Origin: Solimonas sp. SE-A11
GTDB lineage: Bacteria; Pseudomonadota; Gammaproteobacteria; Nevskiales; Nevskiaceae
Assembly: GCF_030345715.1 (NCBI RefSeq)
Contig: NZ_JAUASX010000008.1
Location: 1 to 64,000, forward strand
DNA: 64,000 bases
Direction: 5' to 3'
Positions 33,706 to 44,869 of this stretch are shown here, in pieces. The notes under the pieces are model-generated. The model was given only the letters and a program-made list of their open reading frames with translations. It was not told the DNA's origin and did no database searches. A program made the translations under genes and the position numbers. Position 1 is the first letter of the stretch, and each line of letters begins with the position of its first letter.

Positions 33706-33792
33706 TCCTTGCGGTGTCGGCAGCCTTGATCGGCGCGGCGTTTTTCAGTTAGGGCAACGGTCAGACGCGTCGCAGGACGCAGGAGCACGAAC

Positions 33793-35022
33793 ATGGGCGC
33801 ACAGACTCGAGAAATCTTTGAATTGATGGATGGCCAGAAGAAGCGGGCGGTCATCCGCGTGGTGGGCGTCGGCGGCGGCGGCTGCAACACCGTCAACCAG
33901 ATGGCCCAGGGCGGCATCGACGGCGTCGAGTTCATCGTCGCCAACACCGATCGCGATCACCTCGAGCGCTGCGTCCCCACCAGCCAGCTGCAGCTGGGCG
34001 CGGGCATCACCCGTGGCCTCGGCGCCGGCTCGGACCCCTCCGTCGGCCGCCAGGCCGCCGAGGAAGACCGTGACCGCATCAAGGACCTGATCGAAGGCAC
34101 GGACCTGCTGTTCATCACCGCCGGCATGGGCGGCGGCACCGGCACCGGTGCGGCTCCCGTGATCGCCCAGGTGGCCAAGGAACTCGGCATCCTGACCGTT
34201 GCCGTGGTGACCAAGCCCTTCGTGCACGAAGGCAAGAAGCGCATGGCCACGGCCGTCAAGGGCATCGACGAGCTGCGCCAGTTCACCGACTCCCTGATCC
34301 TGATCCCCAACGAGAAGCTGGGCCTGGTGCTGGGCACCAAGATCACCGTGCTGAACTGCTTCAAGTCTGCCAACGACGTGCTGCAGAACGCCGTGCAGGG
34401 CATCTCCGAGCTGATCACCCGCCCGGGCCACATGAACGTGGACTTCGCCGACGTGAAGACCGTCATGTCCAACCGCGGCATGTCGATGATGGGCATCGGC
34501 TACGCCTCCGGCGAAGGCCGTGCGCAGAAGGCCGTGGAAATGGCCCTCTCCAGCCCGCTGCTGGACGATATCGAGCTGCACGGTGCCCGCGGCCTGCTGG
34601 TCAACGTCACCTGCGACGAGAGCCTGACGATGGAGGAGTGGGAGTACGTCAACTCCCGCGTCTACGAGATCGCCTCGGACGAGGCCGACGCCAAGTGCGG
34701 CATGTCGGTGAACCCCAACCTCAATGGCGAGCTGCGCGTCACCGTTGTGGCCACCGGCCTGGCCGGCGGCAAGGCGGTGTCGATGGCGGCGCCCGTGGCG
34801 CAGCAGCCGATGCCGGTGCTGAACCCCAAGGTTGCGCAGTTCATCAAGCCGGTGGAGCAGCCGGTGCAGCAGGCCCCGCAGATGCCGCAGGGCCGCATGC
34901 AGCCGGAGCTGGGCTACCCGCGCCAGCAGCAGAAGGTGGCGGTGGGCGGCGGTTCGTCCTTCCCGCTGCTGGACGACGACATCCTCAGCATCCCTGCCTT
35001 CCTGCGCAACCAGGCTGACTGA
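33793..35022 (+). CDS. ftsZ: cell division protein FtsZ
   Basis: FtsZ is the tubulin-like GTPase of the Z-ring. The 409-residue product has the N-terminal GVGGGGCNTVN, the tubulin signature GGGTGTGAAPVIAQ near residue 110, the T7-loop region (NVDFADVKTVM) and an extended glutamine/proline/methionine-rich linker (about 330-390). The conserved C-terminal peptide DDDILSIPAFLRNQAD, which binds FtsA and ZipA, is intact. An AGGAG ribosome-binding site precedes the ATG. Confidence 0.97.
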   Translation: MGAQTREIFELMDGQKKRAVIRVVGVGGGGCNTVNQMAQGGIDGVEFIVANTDRDHLERCVPTSQLQLGAGITRGLGAGSDPSVGRQAAEEDRDRIKDLIEGTDLLFITAGMGGGTGTGAAPVIAQVAKELGILTVAVVTKPFVHEGKKRMATAVKGIDELRQFTDSLILIPNEKLGLVLGTKITVLNCFKSANDVLQNAVQGISELITRPGHMNVDFADVKTVMSNRGMSMMGIGYASGEGRAQKAVEMALSSPLLDDIELHGARGLLVNVTCDESLTMEEWEYVNSRVYEIASDEADAKCGMSVNPNLNGELRVTVVATGLAGGKAVSMAAPVAQQPMPVLNPKVAQFIKPVEQPVQQAPQMPQGRMQPELGYPRQQQKVAVGGGSSFPLLDDDILSIPAFLRNQAD

Positions 35023-35063
35023 GCCGGGGATCGCACCGGCGTACGGCGATGACGATCCACCGC

Positions 35064-35093
35064 AAGGGCGGCCCGAAAGGGCCGCCCTTTTGC
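35064..35093 (+). terminator. intrinsic terminator after ftsZ
   Basis: AAGGGCGGCCC at 35064-35074 pairs perfectly with GGGCCGCCCTT at 35079-35089 around a GAAA loop, and TTTTGC closes it. It is a strong stop for the ftsZ transcript, so lpxC needs its own promoter in the next 180 bases. Confidence 0.9.
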
Positions 35094-35276
35094 TTGCGGG
35101 TCGTGCCAGTGGGCCAGGCCGCCTCCGCCGATCCACGCCCAAATCCCCGTCCGGGGGGGGGCAGGGCCCCTGAGCTTTTTATCTACCCCCGATTCAGGAA
35201 GCGGCCAGGACCCCGTGGTAAAGTGGACGGTCAATAAGCCCCCCAAAGGCTAGACGACGGGAATCCAGAGCCGCAC

Positions 35277-36200
35277 ATGGTTCGTCAACGCACTCTTCGC
35301 CAGTCGGTCCGCGCCAGCGGCATCGGCCTGCACTCTGGCCGCAAGGTCTACATGTCCTTGCTGCCGGCCGGCCCCGATACCGGGATCGTGTTCCGCCGGA
35401 CCGACCTGAATCCCACCGTGGAAGTCCCGGCCCATGCCGAGCTGCTGCGCGAGGCGGTCATGTGCAGCACCCTGGTCCACGACACGGGGGCCAAGATCAT
35501 GACGATCGAGCACCTGATGTCGGCCCTGGCCGGCCTGGGCATCGACAACTGCATCGTCGAGCTGTCCTCGCCGGAGGTGCCGATCATGGACGGCAGCGCC
35601 GGCCCTTTCGTGTTCCTGATCCAGAGCGCGGGCATCCACGAGCAGGACAAAGCCAAGAAATTCCTACGCATCCGCCAGCCGGTGCAGGTGCAGGAAGGCG
35701 ACAAGTTCGCCCGTTTCGAACCCTACGAGGGCTATCGCCTCAGCTTCGGCATCGAGTTCAAGCACCCGGTGTTCAAGACCAGCAGCCAGTCTTCGGTGAT
35801 CGACTTCTCCACCGCCGCCTATATCAAGGAAGTCAGCCGCGCTCGCACCTTCGGGTTCATGCGTGAGCTGGACCAGCTGCGCTCCAACAATCTTGGCCTG
35901 GGCGCCAGCCTGGACAACGTCGTGGCGCTGGATGAGTACCGCGTGGTGAACCACGACGGTCTGCGCTACGACGACGAGTTCGTGCGCCACAAGATCCTCG
36001 ATGCGGTGGGCGACCTCTACCTGCTGGGCTACCCGGTACTGGGCGCCTACACCGCCTACAAGTCCGGCCACGCCCTCAACAACAAGCTGGTGCGGGCCGT
36101 GCTGGCCGACCAGGCGGCCTGGGACATCGTCACCTACGACAACGAGCAGACCCCGCCGCCGATCGCCTTTGCCCGCGGCAGCTTGGCATCGGCAGCCTGA
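35277..36200 (+). CDS. lpxC: UDP-3-O-acyl-N-acetylglucosamine deacetylase
   Basis: LpxC is the zinc-dependent committed step of lipid A synthesis. The 307-residue protein shows the N-terminal [19 protein letters not shown], the zinc histidine in [14 protein letters not shown], the second zinc pair in [11 protein letters not shown] (histidine and aspartate), and the [21 protein letters not shown] substrate segment. Its position after ftsZ is conserved in gammaproteobacteria. The ribosome-binding site is weak (CAGAG). No clear promoter was identified upstream. Confidence 0.96.
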   Translation: MVRQRTLRQSVRASGIGLHSGRKVYMSLLPAGPDTGIVFRRTDLNPTVEVPAHAELLREAVMCSTLVHDTGAKIMTIEHLMSALAGLGIDNCIVELSSPEVPIMDGSAGPFVFLIQSAGIHEQDKAKKFLRIRQPVQVQEGDKFARFEPYEGYRLSFGIEFKHPVFKTSSQSSVIDFSTAAYIKEVSRARTFGFMRELDQLRSNNLGLGASLDNVVALDEYRVVNHDGLRYDDEFVRHKILDAVGDLYLLGYPVLGAYTAYKSGHALNNKLVRAVLADQAAWDIVTYDNEQTPPPIAFARGSLASAA

Positions 36201-36214
36201 TCGTGTGATATTTT

Positions 36215-36233
36215 CTCAACAATTTTTGTTGAG
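36215..36233 (+). terminator. hairpin after lpxC
   Basis: CTCAACAA at 36215-36222 pairs with TTGTTGAG at 36226-36233. The stem is AT-rich and short of a T-run, so it is a weak rightward terminator for lpxC, or works with the following hairpin. Confidence 0.5.
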
Positions 36234-36249
36234 TTAAATGTAAATAAAC

Positions 36250-36275
36250 AAAAAAATCGGGCCAGAAACGGCCCG
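36250..36275 (-). terminator. intrinsic terminator of the leftward dciA-like gene
   Basis: Read leftward, CGGGCC and GGCCCG (36270-36275 with 36258-36263) form a hairpin followed by the complement of ACAAAAAAAT, a good U-run. It lies about 106 bases past the stop of the gene at 36382. The intervening 36276-36381 shows no gene. Confidence 0.75.
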
Positions 36276-36381
36276 TTCTAGTAATTCCGCCTCATTCCCC
36301 ACGCTATTCCCCAGGGGAACTACCTTATGTCGGCCCGTAGACTTGCGGCTTGCGTCACACGGCACGTACACTCGACGGGCA

Positions 36382-36702
36382 TCAACGTGACGGTTCAGGC
36401 TTGACTTTTGCTTCTGTTTTCGTGAGTTCGAGACGGAATCGCTGGTTCAGCCACGCCAGCAGCGCGGTGCTGCGGTAACGCAGCGGCACCAGTGCAGCGG
36501 CGGATCGCGCATGGATGACCAGCGTCTCACCGCGGATATTGGCGACCCGTATCAGGGCCACCCAGGGTTCCGCGGACCAGGAAGGGAGAGCGCTGTTGAT
36601 GTCGGCAAGCAGGCGCGCGCGGTCCAACAGGCCACGCAGCTCGGAAGGTTGTTGCCGCAGCCAGTCGCCGATCGGTTTGCCGCTAAATTTTTGGGGGTTC
36701 AT
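36382..36702 (-). CDS. dciA: DUF721 / DciA-family protein, probable helicase-loading factor
   Basis: This 106-residue protein carries the DUF721 fold: an N-terminal KPIGDWLRQQPSELRGLLDRARLL helix segment, followed by VALIRVANIRGETLVIHARSAAALVPLRYRS, a KH-like strand-helix set, and LLAWLNQRF. DciA replaces DnaC/DnaI as loader of the replicative helicase in most bacteria. The location between lpxC and secA, opposite in direction, matches the DUF721 gene of pseudomonads. It is divergent from the M23 peptidase gene with 8 bases between start codons. Confidence 0.8.
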   Translation of the reverse strand: MNPQKFSGKPIGDWLRQQPSELRGLLDRARLLADINSALPSWSAEPWVALIRVANIRGETLVIHARSAAALVPLRYRSTALLAWLNQRFRLELTKTEAKVKPEPSR

Positions 36703-36710
36703 ACGGATTC

Positions 36711-37631
36711 ATGGACATTATAGTCGTCAACCGCGGGCGCACGACGCGCCTGAAGCTCGACCGTCGCAATGTCTTGCTGTGGGGTCCCGTGGCCCTGGTC
36801 TTCAGCCTGTTCTCCGCCGCCGTGTTCTTCATCGGCTATGCCAGCCGTGGCGAGGGCGGAGTGCTGCCCGAGCGCCTGGTGGCCGACTGGGCCAATGAGG
36901 TCGAGGCGCAGCGCGTGGAACTGCGCAAGGCCCGAGCCGCCGCCGAGGAAGACGCCAATGCCTTGGCGCGCCGTATCGCGTTGCTGCAGGCCCATGTACT
37001 GCGCCTGGATGCCGCTGGCCAGCGCCTGACCGAAGTTGCGGGCCTGGAGCAGGGCGAATTCGACTTCTCCCAACCGCCGCCGATCGGTGGCCCCGAGGAG
37101 TCCGAGATCGAGGGCAGCGGCCTGTCCAGCGTGCTGATCTCCCTGGACGATTTCGAGCAGCAGCTCACCGACCGCGAGCGCCAGCTGCGCGTGCTGGAAG
37201 ACCTCTTGCTGGCCAGCCGCATGCAGAAGCAGACCCGCCCCTCGGGCTGGCCGGTGGAGAATGGCTGGATTTCCTCGCTGTTCGGCTGGCGCTCTGACCC
37301 GTTCACCGGCCGCACCACCATGCACTCGGGCATCGACTTCGCCGCCCGCGCCGGCTCCGACGTGATGTCTGCCGCCGCCGGTATCGTCAGCCAGGCCGGC
37401 GTCCATGCCGGCTACGGCAACCTGGTCGAGATCAACCATGGCAACGGCTACGTGACCCGCTACGGCCACAACAGCCGCATCCTGGTCAATGTCGGCGACC
37501 GCGTCCTGAAGGGGCAGCGCATCGCCCTGGTCGGCTCCACGGGCCGCTCCACCGCCCCGCACGTCCACTTCGAGGTGCTGTTCAACGGCGCCGTGGTCAA
37601 CCCGCAGGAGTACATCCAGGCTGCGCGGTAG
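36711..37631 (+). CDS. M23-family (LytM) peptidoglycan endopeptidase
   Basis: The 306-residue protein is anchored by an N-terminal membrane helix (about residues 24-46), followed by a coiled coil (LRKARAAAEEDANALARRIALLQAHV, in part) and a C-terminal LytM domain. The zinc ligands appear as HSGIDFAARAGSDV and TAPHVHFEV, with GYGNLVEINHGNGYVTRYGHNS between them; both histidine sites are kept, so a catalytic role in cleaving cross-links is likely. The location between dciA and secA is conserved in pseudomonads. The start is only 8 bases from the divergent dciA-like gene. Confidence 0.9.
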   Translation: MDIIVVNRGRTTRLKLDRRNVLLWGPVALVFSLFSAAVFFIGYASRGEGGVLPERLVADWANEVEAQRVELRKARAAAEEDANALARRIALLQAHVLRLDAAGQRLTEVAGLEQGEFDFSQPPPIGGPEESEIEGSGLSSVLISLDDFEQQLTDRERQLRVLEDLLLASRMQKQTRPSGWPVENGWISSLFGWRSDPFTGRTTMHSGIDFAARAGSDVMSAAAGIVSQAGVHAGYGNLVEINHGNGYVTRYGHNSRILVNVGDRVLKGQRIALVGSTGRSTAPHVHFEVLFNGAVVNPQEYIQAAR

Positions 37632-37676
37632 GGCCTGTTAGCGCCACCGCGGTCGGCGCAGAGAGAGCTGAACCAA

Positions 37677-37706
37677 GGCGCAGACCCCAGGGTCTGCGCC
37701 TTTTTT
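37677..37706 (+). terminator. intrinsic terminator after the M23 peptidase gene
   Basis: GGCGCAGACC at 37677-37686 pairs with GGTCTGCGCC at 37691-37700 around CCAG, followed by six Ts. A strong stop; secA is expressed separately. Confidence 0.92.
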
Positions 37707-37843
37707 GTCGGCCCGGCGGGGAGGGCCGGGGGCTTGAAAAGGCCCCGGCCGGCCCCAGTCAGGCATAATATTCGCCTATTTTCCGAACCCCGCCCGATCC
37801 TGCCGCAGCGCCCCGCGACTCCGGCTTTTCCTCAAGAAAACAT

Positions 37844-40618
<2,775 letters not shown>

Positions 40619-40640
40619 TCGCCGAAGTGCTGTTCATGTC

Positions 40641-40672
40641 AGAAAGGGCGGCGTAAGCCGCCCTTTCTTTTT
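40641..40672 (+). terminator. intrinsic terminator after secA
   Basis: AGAAAGGGCGGC at 40641-40652 pairs perfectly with GCCGCCCTTTCT at 40657-40668 around GTAA, then a T-run. Confidence 0.92.
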
Positions 40673-40749
40673 GGCGGATACTGCAAACGAACGGGGCATG
40701 GGTCGGGTCCTGCCGTTAGCGTTGGAAAAATCCTGGGAAATCCGCAGCC

Positions 40750-43398
40750 ATGGCCTTGAGCGCGCAGTCCATCATCCGCTTTGTCGAGCCGGCGCTGTAC
40801 GGCTCCCGCGGGCGCCGCATCAGTGTGACCCTGCTGGTGCTGATGACCCTGGCGATGCTGTGGCAGGCCCTGCAGCTCAAGCCGGACGCCAGCTTCGACA
40901 AGACCGTGCCGCTGGAGCACCCCTACATGCAGGTGCTGCAGCGCTACCAGGAGGACCTGGGCGGCGGTGCCAACGCCGTGCTGGTGGCGCTGGTGCAGGA
41001 CCAGGGCGACATCTACAACCCCGAGTTCATGGCCAGCCTCAAGGCCGCGACCGAGGAGGTGGAGTTCATCCCCGGCATCGATCGTGCGCGCCTATCCTCG
41101 ATCTTCACGCGCAACGTGCGCTACCTGGAGGTGGTGGACGGAGGCTTCCGTGCCGAGGATGTGATCCCGGCCAACTACACGCCGACCCCGGAGATGCTGG
41201 CGGGCGTGCGCGAGGCGGTGGGCAAGGCCGGCGTCATCGGTCGCCTGGTCAGCCAGGACCAGCGCGGCGCGATGGTCTACGCCGAGGTGCTGGAGCGCAA
41301 TCCCAGCACCAATGCCCGCACCGACTACCAGCGCGTCGCCCATGGCCTGGAAAGCGACGTGCGCGGCCGCTTCACCAGCCCGGACAAGTACCAGCTCAAG
41401 CTCAAGGCCGACCATGGCCCCTTCAAGGCCGGGCAGGTGGTGGCTGTGCGCTACGCCGATCCGGGCTGGCGGCTGTGGTTCCGCAGCATCGACACCGCCG
41501 GACAGGACGAGCACGGCCAGCCGGTGGTGCTGCAGCTGCCCGGGCGCCTGCTGCAGGCCGAGCGCGTGGCCAACCCGCAGTACAACCCGCGCATCTCGGT
41601 GCACATCGTCGGCTTCGCCAAGGTGATCGGCGACGTCACCGACGCCACCCGCAGCGTGGTGTTCTTCTTCGCGCTGACCGTGCTCGGGACCTTCCTGGCG
41701 CTGCTGCTGTACCTGCGCGACCTGCGCCTGGCCTGGCTGCCGCTGGCCTGCTCGGTGGTGGCGGTGACCTGGGAGATGGGCCTGCTGCACAGCTTCGGCT
41801 ACGGCCTGGATCCGTTCGCGATCATGGTGCCCTTCCTGGTGCTGGCCATCTCCACCTCGCACGGCGTGCAGTACGTCAACACCTGGGCCGACCAGGTGGT
41901 GCAGGGCGAGGCACCCTTCGAGGCCTCGCGCTCCACCTTCCGCCGCCTGTTCATCCCCGGCAGCATCGCGCTGATCACCAACGTCGCGGGCTTCCTCACC
42001 ATCGCGCTGGTGCCGATCGGCGTGATCCGCGAGATGGCCGCCAATGCCTGCCTGGGCATGTTCGCGGTGATCATCACCAACAAGGTGATGATGCCGATCT
42101 GGCTATCGCGACTGCGGGTCAAGGACCTGGAAGCGTTCCGCGCGCGGCGTGCACAGCTGGCGCGCAGCGGCGAGGCCCTGTGGCAGCGCATGGCGGTGGT
42201 CACCACCGCGCCGGTGGCGGCGGGCCTGCTGCTGCTGGCCGCCGTGGTGCTGGGCATCAGTTGGCACCTGCAGGGCCAGCGCATCATCGGCGACGCGCAG
42301 GCCGGCGTGCCGGAACTGCGGCCGGATTCGGTCTACAACCACGACTCGCGGACCATCGCCGAGAATTTCAGCATCGCCACCGACATCCTCACCGTGGTGG
42401 CCGAGGCGGACTCCTGGGATTGCATCGAGCATGACCCGCTGGAACAGGTGGACCGCTTCGCCTGGCACATGCGCAACGTCGAGGGCGTGGCCTCCACGCG
42501 CGCGCTGCCGGACATCGCCCGCGCGATCTACTCCGGCTTCTGGGAGGGCCACGTCAAATTCCGCGTGCTGCCGCGCAACCACGATTCGCTGGTGCTCTCC
42601 ACCAAGCCGGTGGAGACCTCCACCGGCCTGCTCAATGCCGACTGCAGCGCCATCCCGGTCTACGTCTTCACCTCCGACCACAAGGCCACCACGATCCACC
42701 GCATCACCGATGCCGTGGAGCAGTTCAACCGCGACAATGCCCGCGACTTCTTCGCTGACCACCCGAAGCTTGATCCGGCCGCCTGCGAGGCCGGCAAGCG
42801 CAGCGCCGAATCGCGCGTGGAGCCGGGCCCTTCGCCTTGCCCGGTGCATTTCGCGCTGGCCTCCGGCAACGTCGGCGTGATGGCGGCCACCAACGAGGTG
42901 GTGGAGGCCAGCGAGCTCAAGACCGTGCTGTGGGTCTACGTGGTGATCGGTGCGCTGGTGCTGCTGTCCTACCGGTCCTTCGTTGGCCTGCTGGTGATCG
43001 GCATCCCCCTGTTCCTGGTGTCGATCTTCGCCAATGCCCTGATGGCGGTGTTCGGCATCGGCCTGAAGGTGGCGACGCTGCCGGTGATCACGCTGGCGGT
43101 GGGCATCGGCGTGGACTACGGCATCTACGTCTACGACCTGCTGCGCCACAAGGTGCTGGACGAAGGCCTGAACCTGCGCGAGGCCTACGTCGCCACGCTG
43201 CGCCAGACCGGCAAGGCGGTGCTGTTCACCGGCCTGTGCCTGGCTGGCGGCGTGGTCTCCTGGCTGTTCTCGGCCCTGCAGTTCCAGCGCGACATGGGCT
43301 TGCTGCTGGCCTTCATGTTCACCGCCAATATGCTGGGCGCGGTGCTGCTGGGCCCGGCCCTGTGCCGCTTCCTGATGCCGGCCGCCAGCCGACGCTAA
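40750..43398 (+). CDS. RND/MMPL-family transporter
   Basis: This 882-residue protein has twelve predicted membrane helices in two groups (one N-terminal plus five around 300-450, and one near 490 plus five around 745-875), each group after a large periplasmic domain, the RND plan. It resembles the HAE/MMPL hydrophobe exporters, with PFLVLAISTSHGVQYVN and VITLAVGIGVDYGIYVYDLL as the paired aspartate/histidine-bearing fourth helices. Such transporters are often linked to hydrocarbon or steroid metabolism genes in related bacteria, and the next two genes fit that. The substrate is not known. Expression begins after the secA terminator. Confidence 0.85.
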   Translation: MALSAQSIIRFVEPALYGSRGRRISVTLLVLMTLAMLWQALQLKPDASFDKTVPLEHPYMQVLQRYQEDLGGGANAVLVALVQDQGDIYNPEFMASLKAATEEVEFIPGIDRARLSSIFTRNVRYLEVVDGGFRAEDVIPANYTPTPEMLAGVREAVGKAGVIGRLVSQDQRGAMVYAEVLERNPSTNARTDYQRVAHGLESDVRGRFTSPDKYQLKLKADHGPFKAGQVVAVRYADPGWRLWFRSIDTAGQDEHGQPVVLQLPGRLLQAERVANPQYNPRISVHIVGFAKVIGDVTDATRSVVFFFALTVLGTFLALLLYLRDLRLAWLPLACSVVAVTWEMGLLHSFGYGLDPFAIMVPFLVLAISTSHGVQYVNTWADQVVQGEAPFEASRSTFRRLFIPGSIALITNVAGFLTIALVPIGVIREMAANACLGMFAVIITNKVMMPIWLSRLRVKDLEAFRARRAQLARSGEALWQRMAVVTTAPVAAGLLLLAAVVLGISWHLQGQRIIGDAQAGVPELRPDSVYNHDSRTIAENFSIATDILTVVAEADSWDCIEHDPLEQVDRFAWHMRNVEGVASTRALPDIARAIYSGFWEGHVKFRVLPRNHDSLVLSTKPVETSTGLLNADCSAIPVYVFTSDHKATTIHRITDAVEQFNRDNARDFFADHPKLDPAACEAGKRSAESRVEPGPSPCPVHFALASGNVGVMAATNEVVEASELKTVLWVYVVIGALVLLSYRSFVGLLVIGIPLFLVSIFANALMAVFGIGLKVATLPVITLAVGIGVDYGIYVYDLLRHKVLDEGLNLREAYVATLRQTGKAVLFTGLCLAGGVVSWLFSALQFQRDMGLLLAFMFTANMLGAVLLGPALCRFLMPAASRR

Positions 43399-43421
43399 GC
43401 TGCTGTTTTTACGGCTCCAGA

Positions 43422-43439
43422 AGGGGCTGATCCGCCCCT
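43422..43439 (+). terminator. weak hairpin after the transporter gene
   Basis: AGGGGC at 43422-43427 pairs with GCCCCT at 43434-43439, followed by AGTCATTTT. A possible partial terminator between the transporter and the monooxygenase. Confidence 0.4.
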
Positions 43440-43537
43440 AGTCATTTTGGATGATGCTGGGGCATCGGCCCTGTGTGAGTCTTGCGCCACTACGAAAAGG
43501 CCCCCTGTCGCGCGGGGCTCGTCAAGGAGACTTACCG

Positions 43538-44728
43538 ATGCAAGCCAAGCCCCAGACCGTCACCCCCGAGATCCTGGTCCAGCGTGCCCGCGACCTGGTG
43601 CCGGTGCTGGCCGAGCGCGCCGCCAAGGCCGAGGCCGACCGCTGCGTGCCCAAGGAGACCATCGCCGACATGCAGGCCGCCGGCCTGTTCGACGTGCTCA
43701 AGCCGAAGATGTACGGCGGCTACGAGATGGACCCGCAGGTGTTCTACGATGTCTGCACCACCCTGGCCGAGGGCTGCATGTCCACCGCCTGGATCTACGG
43801 CGTGATCGGCGTGCACAACTGGCAGATCGCGCTGTTCGACCCGCGTGCCGCAGCCGATGTCTGGGGCGGCGGCGACCACTCCGTGCTCATCGCGTCCACC
43901 TACATGCCCAAAGGCCAGGTCAAGCGCGTCGAGGGCGGCTTCCAGTTCAGCGGTCGCTGGGGCTTTTCCAGCGGCATCGACCACTGCCAGTGGGTGTTCC
44001 TCGGCGGCCTGATCTTCCCGGAAGACGGCAAGGGCGCGCCGGAGTACCGCACCTTCCTGCTGCCGCGTTCGGACTTCGAGGTGATCGACACCTGGCACAC
44101 CATGGGGCTGAAGGGCACCGGCTCCAAGGACATCGTGGTCAAGGGTTGCTTCGTGCCGGAATACCGTACCCACAAGGCCAGCGATGGCTTCATGGGCACC
44201 AACCCCGGCGGCGAGACCTTCACCTCCACGCTGTACGACCTGCCGTTCGGCCAGATCTTCGTGCGCGCCGTGTCCAGCGCCGCGATCGGTGGCCTGCAGG
44301 GTGCGGTCAACAGCTTCGTGGACTGGGGCAAGGCCTGGACCGGCAACATGGGCTCCAAGACCGCCGAGCAGGGCCCCGCCCAGCTCGCCGTGGCCGACGC
44401 CATGCTGGCCGTGGACGAGATGAAGCTGATCCTGCGCCGCAACTTCGACGTGCTGCTGACCAAGATCCGCAACGGCGAACCGCTGGACCTCAACGAGCGC
44501 CTGCACTACCGCTACCAGGCGGCGCAGGTGGTCGAGCGCTGCGCGCGCCACGCCTACCAGCTGTTCTCGGCCTGCGGCGGCCGCGGTATCTTCAGCGACT
44601 TCCCGCTGGTGCGCTTCTTCCTCGACATCCACGCCGCGCGCGCGCATTACGCCAACAACCCGGATATCTTCGGCCGCAACTACGGCGGCGTGCTGCTGGG
44701 CCGCGACAACACGGACTTCTTCCTGTAA
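43538..44728 (+). CDS. HsaA-like flavin-dependent monooxygenase (acyl-CoA dehydrogenase fold)
   Basis: The 396-residue protein aligns by eye with HsaA, which hydroxylates 3-HSA during steroid A/B-ring degradation. Matching segments are WIYGVIGVHNWQIALFD, GRWGFSSGIDHCQW, DTWHTMGLKGTGSKDIVVKG and the C-terminal FLDIHAARAHYANNPD. HsaA-type oxygenases need reduced flavin from a separate reductase (HsaB), which is not in this window. The ATG at 43538 follows a perfect AAGGAGA site; a longer frame from 43451 was rejected. A hydroxylase of another phenolic substrate is also possible. Confidence 0.82.
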   Translation: MQAKPQTVTPEILVQRARDLVPVLAERAAKAEADRCVPKETIADMQAAGLFDVLKPKMYGGYEMDPQVFYDVCTTLAEGCMSTAWIYGVIGVHNWQIALFDPRAAADVWGGGDHSVLIASTYMPKGQVKRVEGGFQFSGRWGFSSGIDHCQWVFLGGLIFPEDGKGAPEYRTFLLPRSDFEVIDTWHTMGLKGTGSKDIVVKGCFVPEYRTHKASDGFMGTNPGGETFTSTLYDLPFGQIFVRAVSSAAIGGLQGAVNSFVDWGKAWTGNMGSKTAEQGPAQLAVADAMLAVDEMKLILRRNFDVLLTKIRNGEPLDLNERLHYRYQAAQVVERCARHAYQLFSACGGRGIFSDFPLVRFFLDIHAARAHYANNPDIFGRNYGGVLLGRDNTDFFL

Positions 44729-44738
44729 GCCCATTTGT

Positions 44739-44847
44739 TCCCCTCTCCCGCTGGCGGGAGAGGGGGTAGGGGAGAGAGTGCTGTAAATCTTCCGAGGTTT
44801 CACAGCGCCCTCTCCCCCCGCCCCTCCCCCATACACGGGAGAGGGGA
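44739..44847. repeat. REP-like CCCTCTCCC repeat element
   Basis: CCCTCTCCCG at 44741-44750 pairs with CGGGAGAGGG at 44755-44764, and about 60 bases later an inverted copy with CCCCTCCCCC and CGGGAGAGGGG follows. The two hairpin units face each other, as in REPIN elements. The repeat fills nearly the whole gap between the monooxygenase and the ketosteroid dehydrogenase genes. Confidence 0.7.
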
Positions 44848-44869
44848 GTCCCAAGCAAAGGAACGCGAC

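Noticed and set aside
37734-37769. TTGAAA and CATAAT as a secA promoter
   Set aside because: The spacing is about 24 bases, too long for a sigma-70 promoter.
37632-37843. SecM-like secretion-arrest leader before secA
   Set aside because: The gap holds a terminator and no open frame with a signal peptide or arrest motif.
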